The notes under the pieces were generated by a model that had not been told where the DNA came from, made no database searches, and saw nothing but the letters and a program-made list of their open reading frames with translations. A DNA stretch of 62,183 nt from Kurthia populi (lineage in GTDB: Bacteria > Bacillota > Bacilli > Bacillales_A > Planococcaceae): the NCBI RefSeq assembly GCF_042686175.1, contig NZ_JBHUOR010000136.1:1-62183 (forward strand). The letters are read 5' to 3'. This document shows positions 1 to 7,032 of the stretch, in pieces (the stretch's first letter is position 1; each line of letters opens with the position of its first letter). The translations under genes were made by a program, and so were the position numbers.

Positions 1-20
1 ACGAATTAAGGCAAAATTAA

Positions 21-52
21 AAATGAGCCCGGTACAATACCGAACTCATTTT
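21..52. terminator. Bidirectional hairpin terminator
   Basis: An AAAATGAG arm pairs with CTCATTTT around an inner CGGT/ACCG stem. It lies downstream of the anti-sigma gene on the minus strand and could also end a gene entering from the left edge. Confidence 0.55.
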
Positions 53-125
53 ATACAAGCTGCTTAAACAAAATAACCGTGTCTAACAATTAGGGGTCAC
101 TTCACCATTAGAGGATACGCTGCTT

Positions 126-803
126 TTACTTATAATAGCGAGGAATAGTAATAATTTCTTTTTTTCCAGAATTGAGCGTTAGTTGAATTTTTGCATTAGA
201 GAGCCATTTAACTTTTTTAATCTGAGGGAAATATTCGGGGATTTCTGGATGGTCCGTAATATCATTTGTATACATAAAACGAAGCGTATCTTGTTTTTTA
301 GTGCGCAGTACTAATGCCACCATTTTCTTATCAGGAGATAAAGCTTCTATTTTAATCGTACCGCTTCCTAAATTATAAATGACGCCTGTTTTAGCGTTGT
401 CACGCAGTGCAAGAATGCGACAATTTGTTGTTTGGCAGTGTGTTGTTACATACGTATAATCTGTGTAACGAGCGGGCGTGTAAAAAAGCTTTTCCTCCTT
501 TGTAACATTTAATGATGCTAGCACTTCGTCATAAAGTAAATCAGAAATGGTTTTTTCATGGCCTGTTTTTTCATCAAACATGACGCCACCAATTTCAACG
601 GCACCTTGTTGTTGAGGTTTATGATCAGGCAATATGAAAAATATAATGAGTAAACAAGCAGCGAGGCTAGCAACACTACCTACCCATTTGAAATTAAGCC
701 ATTTTTTCTTTGCTAAGCGTTTTTTCACCCGTACTTGAACCCGTTGCTCCTGCTTCGAGGTATCTCCCATTTTTTGCTGCAATTTTTCACGAATGTTATT
801 CAT
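126..803 (-). CDS. Anti-sigma-factor-like single-pass membrane protein
   Basis: A 225-residue protein with a basic, cytoplasmic N-terminus (about residues 1-40), one hydrophobic segment (about 41-60, containing ASLAACLLIIFFILP) and a C-terminal part of about 160 residues predicted outside the cell. The start overlaps the end of the upstream ECF sigma gene by 8 bp, so the two are translationally coupled. Partner genes in this arrangement usually encode the membrane anti-sigma factor that holds the sigma factor inactive until a surface signal arrives. I see no zinc-binding ZAS motif (HxxxCxxC), so it would be a non-ZAS type. The role is inferred from context and topology; the extracytoplasmic domain is not recognised. 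Confidence 0.6.
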   Translation of the reverse strand: MNNIREKLQQKMGDTSKQEQRVQVRVKKRLAKKKWLNFKWVGSVASLAACLLIIFFILPDHKPQQQGAVEIGGVMFDEKTGHEKTISDLLYDEVLASLNVTKEEKLFYTPARYTDYTYVTTHCQTTNCRILALRDNAKTGVIYNLGSGTIKIEALSPDKKMVALVLRTKKQDTLRFMYTNDITDHPEIPEYFPQIKKVKWLSNAKIQLTLNSGKKEIITIPRYYK

Positions 804-1305
804 GGTTCAATAACCCCCATTCCTTTTCAGGTATTTGCTCACGTAATTTTAATTTTGCTTGTGTAAAGCGATAATGTACGGTACTTTCAGGTAGATGAAG
901 TAAATCACCTATCTCGTGAAATGTTAGTTCTTCATAAAAATACAAAATAACTGGCTCACGGTATGTTAAGGGAAGTGCCAAAATCGCATCTGCAATTTCA
1001 TTTCGTTCTTCATTGATAATAAGAGAATCTTTTGTTGTAATGCTTTGCGTAAAGTAAGTCGTCAGTTGCTGTGTACGATACCGAAAGCTTTTTAAATAAT
1101 CTTTTGAACGATTAATGGTCATTCTTGTTAAGTAAGTAATAACAGAAGATTCATGGCGAAACTGCTCATACGTTTCAAAGTATTTAACGAAGACATCTTG
1201 TACAATGTCTTCCGCTGCATGCCAATCTTTTACGTATAAAAAGCTTATATGTAATAATTTTTGTGTATGTGTGGTCAATAACTCTTGCCAATGCGGATTA
1301 TCCAC
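796..1305 (-). CDS. ECF-family RNA polymerase sigma factor
   Basis: Sigma-70 region 2 lies at about residues 15-75 (AAEDIVQDVFVKYFETY, then a region 2.4-like helix around TYLTRMTINRSKDYL). Region 4 lies at about 105-160 (LPLTYREPVILYFYEELTFHE, then an HTH with STVHYRFTQAKLKL). There is no region 1 or 3, as expected for ECF sigmas. I place the start at a GTG (1303-1305) because AAAGGAG sits 8 bases upstream. A longer frame exists from a TTG at 1356 but has no ribosome binding site. The protein is 169 residues. It is co-transcribed with the membrane protein at 126-803, its likely anti-sigma factor. The regulon cannot be read from this window. Confidence 0.85.
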   Translation of the reverse strand: MDNPHWQELLTTHTQKLLHISFLYVKDWHAAEDIVQDVFVKYFETYEQFRHESSVITYLTRMTINRSKDYLKSFRYRTQQLTTYFTQSITTKDSLIINEERNEIADAILALPLTYREPVILYFYEELTFHEIGDLLHLPESTVHYRFTQAKLKLREQIPEKEWGLLNHE

Positions 1306-1384
1306 GTGCTCACTCCTTTCTTTTACATTAGACGATTGTAATATTGATTTCTCCAATAATTTAATAAAAAATTTTTATCCACAT

Positions 1385-1417
1385 AAAAAAGCACTCTCTT
1401 TTCTTAGAACAGGAGTG
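1385..1417 (-). terminator. Hairpin terminator
   Basis: GCACTC pairs with GAGTG, and the minus strand continues into a run of six T. It ends the transcript of the broken secreted-protein gene at 1441-1893. Confidence 0.55.
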
Positions 1418-1440
1418 ATTATTCAATATATATTATGCTA

Positions 1441-1893
1441 TTAATAGCCAGAGATGGTAGTGATTGTTTGCATCGTTTTAAAATTCCCAACACTTAATGT
1501 CGTATTACCGTAATAAGATGAAAATCTAACATAATATTTTGAGGTTTTATACAAATTATTAAGCGGAGCGCTGTAAAGATTTTGCATATTTTGCTGTGTG
1601 TATGTCTGTTTAAAGTACACTTTATTGTTGGCTTGTACTTTTGCCTGATAGATGATAAAGTCACCTTCTGTCAGCCCTGAATCACCAACAATTTTTTTCT
1701 TTAATTCCTTACATGTCATGCCGATTGACCCTTTTGTTTCAGGTAATGTTCCTTTTTTTGTAAATTTATCTAGAGAATTAGAAGGGGTTCCTTTTGTTTT
1801 ATGGGTGGAAGCCTACGCATTTGTCGTGGAGTTGAGGGTAATAGGTGTGAATAATAAGAAATTACATAGTAAAAACCCAAATGTATATTTCAT
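1441..1893 (-). pseudogene. Small secreted protein interrupted by an in-frame TAG after the signal peptide
   Basis: Reading the minus strand from the ATG at 1893 gives a typical signal peptide (MKYTFGFLLCNFLLFTP...) of 26 codons ending TTNA. A TAG follows at 1813-1815. The same frame then continues without a stop for 124 codons to 1441. The distal part includes a Lys-rich stretch, MTCKELKKKIVGDSG, and a Tyr/Asn-rich C-terminal half. A gene call from the internal ATG at 1719 (92 residues) has no convincing ribosome binding site and loses the export signal. The simplest reading is a secreted protein of about 150 residues inactivated by a point nonsense mutation. Read-through or a sequencing error are alternatives. 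I do not recognise the mature domain. Confidence 0.6.
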
Positions 1894-2260
1894 TTTTTGG
1901 CAAGATAAAGCCTTCTTTTTTATATGCTATTAAATTAATAATCTTAAGTAAATAATTTTTGTTTTTAATTTGATTTTAAAGAATCATTTTTTCCTTCTTC
2001 ATGCAACAAAAAAAGTCCGACCCTGGGGAGGAGTGGACTTTTTTTGTTTAAAATTGAGATGAGTGGAGTGCATACAATTGTATGCAAAAAAATATTCTTA
2101 TGAAGGGACCTCTTCATAAGCCAACATGCAACAATGTTGTATTTTTAATATATATGAAAATTCTGAATTTTTCAAGAAAAAACATGAATATTTTAGCATA
2201 TTTTCTTCGCCAAATAAGTTAAAATAATTACCGATGGGAGTTTTGAAAGAGGCAATGAAT
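1894..2260. other. AT-rich intergenic region with a terminator
   Basis: A terminator-like palindrome lies at 2008-2045 and very AT-rich sequence continues to the lipoprotein start. No conserved coding frame is visible on either strand. The short minus-strand frame across 2098-2292 has no gene-like composition. Confidence 0.5.
2008..2045. terminator. Bidirectional terminator
   Basis: A run of A plus GTCC pairs with GGAC plus a run of T around a GC-rich loop (CCCTGGGGAGGAG). The symmetrical A/T flanks would allow termination on either strand. Confidence 0.7.
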
Positions 2261-2725
2261 ATGAAAAGATGGATGGTACTACTAATAAGCATCGTTGTGC
2301 TGTTAGTTGGCTGTAGCGAAAAAAAAGAACCTGAGAAAAAAGTAGATGAAAGTTATAAATATCCACCTACCTTATTTTTAGCTGTGAGTAGTGTATTAAT
2401 CGAAAAAATAGATGCACAAAATTACTCATGGCGTTATATAGATAAGGAAACTGAAAAAATCGAACAAGTAACGACAGATTCTTTACCACCGACTAAAACG
2501 GTCTCAATTGAAAATCCACTTGTCATTAAAGATAAGAAGTATTTGAAGATTGGGTTTCAACCGTTGCCAAAATATTATCGTATTATTTTATGGGATGCAA
2601 AAGATCGTGAAAAGGCGACCTATACAAATGTGAAGGATATTAAGAAAAAGGGCACCTATATTATGGAGGTTGAAGCTAATTTTGAAAAAGGAGAAGCACA
2701 TTATTTTATACCGATAACGTTCTAA
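2261..2725 (+). CDS. Small lipoprotein of unknown function
   Basis: The protein of 154 residues starts MKRWMVLLISIVVLLVGC. This is a short lipoprotein signal with the lipobox LVGC, so Cys18 would be lipidated and the protein held on the outer face of the membrane. I choose the ATG at 2261 because AAAGAGG lies 8 bases upstream; the upstream ATGs at 2234 and 2255 overlap or crowd that site. The mature part is charged (Lys/Glu-rich) with a beta-type hydrophobic pattern. I do not recognise a domain. It stands alone between a terminator and the methyltransferase gene. Confidence 0.65.
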   Translation: MKRWMVLLISIVVLLVGCSEKKEPEKKVDESYKYPPTLFLAVSSVLIEKIDAQNYSWRYIDKETEKIEQVTTDSLPPTKTVSIENPLVIKDKKYLKIGFQPLPKYYRIILWDAKDREKATYTNVKDIKKKGTYIMEVEANFEKGEAHYFIPITF

Positions 2726-2899
2726 AAGAAAAAAGTAGAGATTTTAGTTTGTGTTAGTTAGAAAAAGGAATTATTTTAAACGATGGATATATCTATAGTC
2801 CTCTATTCGAATAATTGATTAGGTGGAAGTATGTGTTATTTTTTAAAATGGATAACTTTTCAATGAAAATGGGAAAAGTACAATGAAATGAGGTGAGGA

Positions 2900-3685
2900 A
2901 TGATGGCAATTGATTTTCATGATGAGAAAAATAAAATGACCTATGCTTCACGTAAAGCAAATGCCTCGTGGAGCGAAGATTTAGAGGCGTTGCTGCCACC
3001 AGGGAAGCATTTTACCCGTGCAGCTGACATTGGTTGTGGAGGTGGTATTTATTCCAAAGTACTTATTGATGCAGGTGTAGAATCTGTTGTAGGTGTTGAT
3101 TTCTCGAAAGCAATGCTAGAAGGAGCAAAAGTAAATTGTGAAGACTATGATACAATTTCTTTTCAGCTAGGAAGTGCGTTTGAAACGAGCCTAGCTGATG
3201 CCAAATTTGATTTAGTATTGGCGCGTGCGCTCATTCACCACTTAGGAGACTTACAACTCTTTTTTACAGAAGCACATCGTATTTTAGAGAAGGATGGGTA
3301 CTTTATTGTACAAGATCGAACACCTGAAGATGTACTTTTACCGGGAAGTCAGGAACATATACGTGGCTATTTCTTTGAAAAATTCATTAAATTAAAAACG
3401 ACTGAAACACAGCGACGCCACCGTGGAGAAGAAGTACGTAAGGTTTTAGAAGAAACCGGATTTACACTCGTAAAGGAAGTGCCTTTTTGGGAAGTTAGAG
3501 GCACCTATCCGTCGAAAAATCGATTAAAAGAAGAACTGCGTCATCGTATTGGTCGTAGCATTTTGTATGAATTGGATGATTTTGAATTAGAAGAACTGAT
3601 TGACTATATAGATAGTAAAGTAACAGAGGAACGTAATATCGTTGAGAAAGATCGCTGGACGATGTGGATTGCGCAGAAAAAATAA
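2900..3685 (+). CDS. Class I SAM-dependent methyltransferase
   Basis: Motif I is clear (ADIGCGGGIYSKV, about residues 40-52), followed by the acidic end of strand beta2 (VVGVDFSKAMLEGA) and the post-I motif (FDLVLARALIHHL). This is the Methyltransf_11/25 type Rossmann fold that binds S-adenosylmethionine. The C-terminal 90 residues are charged and helical and may define the substrate, which cannot be told. GAGGTGAGG precedes a tandem ATGATG; either ATG (2900 or 2903) could be used. It is a single gene ending in a strong bidirectional terminator. Confidence 0.8.
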   Translation: MMAIDFHDEKNKMTYASRKANASWSEDLEALLPPGKHFTRAADIGCGGGIYSKVLIDAGVESVVGVDFSKAMLEGAKVNCEDYDTISFQLGSAFETSLADAKFDLVLARALIHHLGDLQLFFTEAHRILEKDGYFIVQDRTPEDVLLPGSQEHIRGYFFEKFIKLKTTETQRRHRGEEVRKVLEETGFTLVKEVPFWEVRGTYPSKNRLKEELRHRIGRSILYELDDFELEELIDYIDSKVTEERNIVEKDRWTMWIAQKK

Positions 3686-3689
3686 CATA

Positions 3690-3726
3690 AAAAGGAGGCG
3701 CATAAAAATGAGCACCTCCTTTTTAT
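3690..3726. terminator. Bidirectional terminator
   Basis: AAAAGGAGGCGC pairs with GCACCTCCTTTT. It is shared by the convergent methyltransferase and serine-hydrolase genes. Confidence 0.8.
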
Positions 3727-4502
3727 TATGGCTGTATGACACTCTGTAAAAATGTAGCACATGCCTCGCCAATATCACTAATGACAGGCGCTGCATAGTC
3801 TAGGTTTTGGGTTAAAACGGCAATGTATAAGCGTTCTTGACCGATTGAAAAGATGGCAACATCATGCTCAATACCTGTATTATCACCAGATTTGCTCGCA
3901 ATTTGAACTTCGCCAAATTCATCAATACGCCCTCCTAGTAAATTTTTAAATTGTTGATCGTATAGCATACCATAAACGTGGCGTCGGCTTTCTTCAGTGA
4001 AATGAGGATTTGCTTCACCAATTAATTGTAGCCACGTAATCATATCTGCTGCTGTAGTAAAATTATCTCGCATACGATTGCGGGACATAAATTTGCGTAA
4101 TAGTACAGTAGATGGAGCACCAACTTGTTGTGCTAAAGCATTCACTTCTTCAAAGCCGACTTCGTCGATTAAGAGATTAGAAGCGGTATTATCCGAGACA
4201 ATAATCGCAAGTTTCATCATGTCATGCAGTGAAAATTCCTTTGCCTGATGAAGATAGGCTAAGATACCAGCACCTTTTACCGTATCTTTTACTTTACGCG
4301 TATCGGTTAATTGAATTTGGTTGTCTTGAATGCGTTTCATGACGGCTAAGACAAGGGGGATTTTAATAATACTTGCAGAAGATACTTCGTTTAGTTCATG
4401 AAAACTAAAGCTTTGTTTACCATATGTAATCTTTACGTGTAACCCATCTGGATACGCCTCACAAATAGCTTTTAAACGATTTGTTAATTCTAACCAATTC
4501 AT
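3726..4502 (-). CDS. Class A beta-lactamase-fold serine hydrolase, probably cytoplasmic
   Basis: The three active-site motifs of the class A beta-lactamase/transpeptidase fold are present: SxxK as S44-I-I-K47, SDN at 103-105, and KSG at 204-206 (in place of KTG). The protein has 258 residues and starts MNWLELTNRLK with no signal peptide, which is unusual for a true beta-lactamase. The omega-loop region (about 140-155, RNRMRDNFTTAADM) shows no ExxLN motif, so the deacylating Glu of class A beta-lactamases seems missing. A role as an esterase or peptidase is therefore more likely than antibiotic hydrolysis. It is a single gene, convergent with the methyltransferase. Confidence 0.75.
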   Translation of the reverse strand: MNWLELTNRLKAICEAYPDGLHVKITYGKQSFSFHELNEVSSASIIKIPLVLAVMKRIQDNQIQLTDTRKVKDTVKGAGILAYLHQAKEFSLHDMMKLAIIVSDNTASNLLIDEVGFEEVNALAQQVGAPSTVLLRKFMSRNRMRDNFTTAADMITWLQLIGEANPHFTEESRRHVYGMLYDQQFKNLLGGRIDEFGEVQIASKSGDNTGIEHDVAIFSIGQERLYIAVLTQNLDYAAPVISDIGEACATFLQSVIQP

Positions 4503-4627
4503 ACAAGGACCTCCATAGTTTAGTTTTTCTTAGTGTAACTTAATTAATCGTTAAGTGCATAGCAATACGATTTATTGTAAAGTTAATGTAAATTCAACAT
4601 ATCAAAGCAGGCAAGGGGGACCTATTT

Positions 4628-5467
4628 ATGAAAAATGTTGTGAATTTTCTGGAAATGAAAAAATCAGGAGAGCCCATTGTAATGATGACGGCATATGATT
4701 ATCCATCAGCACATTTAGCAGAGCAACAGCAGATTGAGATGATTTTAGTTGGCGATTCATTAGGCATGGTTGTCTTAGGGTATGAATCGACGGTGTCCGT
4801 GACATTAGAAGATATGATTCATCATGCTAAGGCTGTACGCCGGGGAGCACCAAATACGTTTGTTGTCGTAGATATGCCATTTGGAACGTATCATGTTAGC
4901 ACAGAGCAAGCTGTACAAAATGCGATTCAGCTATTTCAACAAACAAATGCAAACGCTATCAAGCTAGAAGGGGCGGGCGAGCTTCTACCAGCAATTGAGC
5001 GTATTGTCGCAACAGGTATTCCAGTGGTGGGACATTTGGGATTACAGCCACAATCTGCAGAAGTTTTAGGTGGTTATAAGGTTCAAGGTAAAACGACAGA
5101 GAGTGCTAAAAGACTCGTAGATGATGCAAAAGCATTGGTAAAAGCAGGGGTGTGCGCCATTGTATTTGAATGTATTCCAAAGCAGTTAGGTGAGATTTTA
5201 AGAGAGCAAGTATCTGTGCCGATTATCGGTATTGGAGCAGGCGTTGATGTGGATGGTCAAGTGCTCGTATATCATGATTTAGTAGGCTATGGCGATCACC
5301 GTGTACCGAAATTTGTTGAGAAATTCAGTGATGTTCACGCAGTAATGTCTACAGGGATTGCAGCATATCGTGATGGCGTAAAAGCACGTACATTTCCGAG
5401 TGATGCACAGAGTTTTACGATGAACGAACAACAATTGGATGGACTTTATGGAGGCGTAACAAAATAA
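4628..5467 (+). CDS. panB: 3-methyl-2-oxobutanoate hydroxymethyltransferase
   Basis: This is the first enzyme of pantothenate synthesis. It adds a hydroxymethyl group from 5,10-methylene-THF to alpha-ketoisovalerate to make ketopantoate. The 279-residue length is normal. Metal and substrate residues of the family are in place: D43 in LVGDSLGM, D82 in VVDMPFG, E114 in IKLEGA, and the FECIP loop near residue 180. The ATG at 4628 follows AAGGGGGA. The stop overlaps the panC start (TAATG). It leads a panBCD operon. Confidence 0.95.
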   Translation: MKNVVNFLEMKKSGEPIVMMTAYDYPSAHLAEQQQIEMILVGDSLGMVVLGYESTVSVTLEDMIHHAKAVRRGAPNTFVVVDMPFGTYHVSTEQAVQNAIQLFQQTNANAIKLEGAGELLPAIERIVATGIPVVGHLGLQPQSAEVLGGYKVQGKTTESAKRLVDDAKALVKAGVCAIVFECIPKQLGEILREQVSVPIIGIGAGVDVDGQVLVYHDLVGYGDHRVPKFVEKFSDVHAVMSTGIAAYRDGVKARTFPSDAQSFTMNEQQLDGLYGGVTK

Positions 5468-6300
5468 TGAAGGTTATTACAACAATTCAAGAGCTACAAA
5501 AAGAATTAGCCCCTTACTATTTGGCAAACCATACAATTGGATTAGTGCCAACAATGGGCTATTTGCATGAAGGCCATCAAATACTTGCAAAGGCGGCTGT
5601 TGCTGAAAATGATGTGGTCGTGATGAGTGATTTTGTCAATCCAACACAGTTTGGGCCGAATGAGGATTACGAGGCTTATCCGCGTGATTTAGAACGTGAT
5701 GCACGCATTGCAGATGAGGTAGGTGTGGCGATTTTATTTGCACCAAGTGTTGAGGAAATGTATCCACATCAGGGTGGTGTTACATTTGAAGCGGGACCAG
5801 CCTCTAAAATTTTATGTGGTGCATCACGACCAGGGCACTTTAATGGTGTCTTACAAATTGTGACGAAGTTATTCCAAATTGTTAGACCAACAAACGCTTA
5901 TTTTGGAAAGAAAGATGCCCAGCAATTAGCGTTAATCGAGATGCTAGTGCGTGATTACAATATGCCTGTAACGATTCGACCAATTGCGATTGTACGCGAG
6001 GAAGATGGTTTAGCGAAAAGCTCACGTAATGTATTTTTATCTGAAACAGAGAGACAATTAGCCCCAAATTTATATGAAACGTTGCAGGTATTACAGCAAA
6101 ATATTGCGTCGTTTAATCAGAAGAAAGCAATTGAGCAAATTGAAGCTGCAACAAAAGGACGCGTTGATTATATTGAATTGTTGAGCTATCCAGATTTACA
6201 ACCTGTGACATCAGAGGATACACAAGTGATTTTGGCAGCGGCATTGTATTATGAAAATGTGCGTCTGATTGACAATATTATTTTTAAGGTAGGTGAGTAG
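5467..6300 (+). CDS. panC: Pantothenate synthetase (pantoate-beta-alanine ligase)
   Basis: This enzyme joins pantoate and beta-alanine with ATP, through a pantoyl-adenylate intermediate, to give pantothenate. The HIGH-like nucleotide motif is HEGH within PTMGYLHEGH. The KMSKS-like loop is LAKSSRN, followed by VFLS. FVNPTQFGPNEDYEAYPR and GHFNGVLQIVTKLF are typical family blocks. The length is 277 residues. Its ATG overlaps the panB stop by one base, with GGAGG about 12 bases upstream, so translation is coupled. Confidence 0.95.
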   Translation: MKVITTIQELQKELAPYYLANHTIGLVPTMGYLHEGHQILAKAAVAENDVVVMSDFVNPTQFGPNEDYEAYPRDLERDARIADEVGVAILFAPSVEEMYPHQGGVTFEAGPASKILCGASRPGHFNGVLQIVTKLFQIVRPTNAYFGKKDAQQLALIEMLVRDYNMPVTIRPIAIVREEDGLAKSSRNVFLSETERQLAPNLYETLQVLQQNIASFNQKKAIEQIEAATKGRVDYIELLSYPDLQPVTSEDTQVILAAALYYENVRLIDNIIFKVGE

Positions 6301-6301
6301 G

Positions 6302-6691
6302 ATGTTTAAAGAAATGATGACGTCAAAAATCCATCGTGCGACAGTGACACAAGCAGATTTAAACTATGTGGGAAGTATTACAATTGATGAAGATTTAATG
6401 GATGCTGTTGGGCTGTTACGAAATGAAAAGGTGCATATTGTGAATAATAATAACGGTGCGCGCTTTGAAACGTATACAATTGCAGGAGAACGTGGAAGCG
6501 GCGTTGTATGTGTGAACGGAGCTGCAGCGCGCCTTGTACAGCCTGGAGACATCGTCATTATTATTGGGTATACGTATATGTCGACTGAAGAAGCGGCCAA
6601 CTACGCACCAAAAGTAGCAGTAATGGGAGCTGAAAATAAAATTGTTGAAATGATTGGTCATGAGCCAGAAGCAACAATTATGAATTTCTAA
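6302..6691 (+). CDS. panD: Aspartate 1-decarboxylase precursor
   Basis: PanD makes beta-alanine from aspartate using a pyruvoyl group formed by self-cleavage. The Gly24-Ser25 processing site is visible in LNYVGSITIDEDLMDA, so Ser25 becomes the pyruvoyl residue. GERGSGVVCVNGAAARL and DIVIIIGYTYM are conserved blocks. I choose the ATG at 6302 (MFKEMMTSKIHRATVT, the family's usual N-terminus), with AGGTGAG 7 bases upstream inside the panC end. A GTG at 6293 would give an atypical start. The product is 129 residues. With PanB and PanC it completes pantothenate synthesis from ketoisovalerate and aspartate. Confidence 0.95.
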   Translation: MFKEMMTSKIHRATVTQADLNYVGSITIDEDLMDAVGLLRNEKVHIVNNNNGARFETYTIAGERGSGVVCVNGAAARLVQPGDIVIIIGYTYMSTEEAANYAPKVAVMGAENKIVEMIGHEPEATIMNF

Positions 6692-6694
6692 ATG

Positions 6695-6836
6695 AAAAAA
6701 GGCTTTGACATACGTGTAAAAACAACCGCTCTTGTGAGCATCAGAAAAACCGGAATCGCGCTATGGCGCGGTTCCGGTTTTTCGTTTCAAATGCTAAAAA
6801 ATAAAAATGACATTTTCTATCCCATGCTCTTTTTTG
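6695..6836 (+). repeat. Dispersed palindromic repeat, copy A
   Basis: This copy starts with AAAAAAGGCTTTGACATACG, has a central hairpin (AAACCGGAAtCGCGC / GCGCGGTTCCGGTTT) and ends in a decayed mate of the left end (CTATCCCATGCTCTTTTTT). It shares order and much sequence with the copies at 17823, 42281 and 52888. It follows panD directly and may also act as the operon terminator. Confidence 0.8.
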
Positions 6837-6943
6837 ATGTGCGTTTACGTAAAATGAGAATACCATTTAGTAATTTTATAACTCGAGTCCTTTGATTCAC
6901 TGTCATTTCTATTTTTTATGAATATGTTTATTATTCGCTCAAC

Positions 6944-6981
6944 AAAAAACACTTCCAAAGATTTTGCTTCCTTTGAAAGTG
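6944..6981 (-). terminator. Terminator of the surface-protein gene
   Basis: CACTTCCAAAG pairs with CTTTGAAAGTG (one mismatch), and the minus strand then runs into six T. It lies about 50 bases after the LPXTG protein's stop. Confidence 0.8.
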
Positions 6982-7032
6982 TCTTTTTGTTGTCTCAGAT
7001 TTTAGGTAATTCTGGTTACTGCTAAGTCTTTT

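Noticed and set aside
1652..1933. 93-codon plus-strand frame opposite the split secreted-protein gene
   Set aside because: The minus strand carries a clear signal peptide and continuous frame; the plus frame has Phe-rich shadow composition.
6692..6895. 67-codon frame starting right after panD
   Set aside because: It runs through repeat copy A and has no ribosome binding site. The same sequence elsewhere is noncoding.
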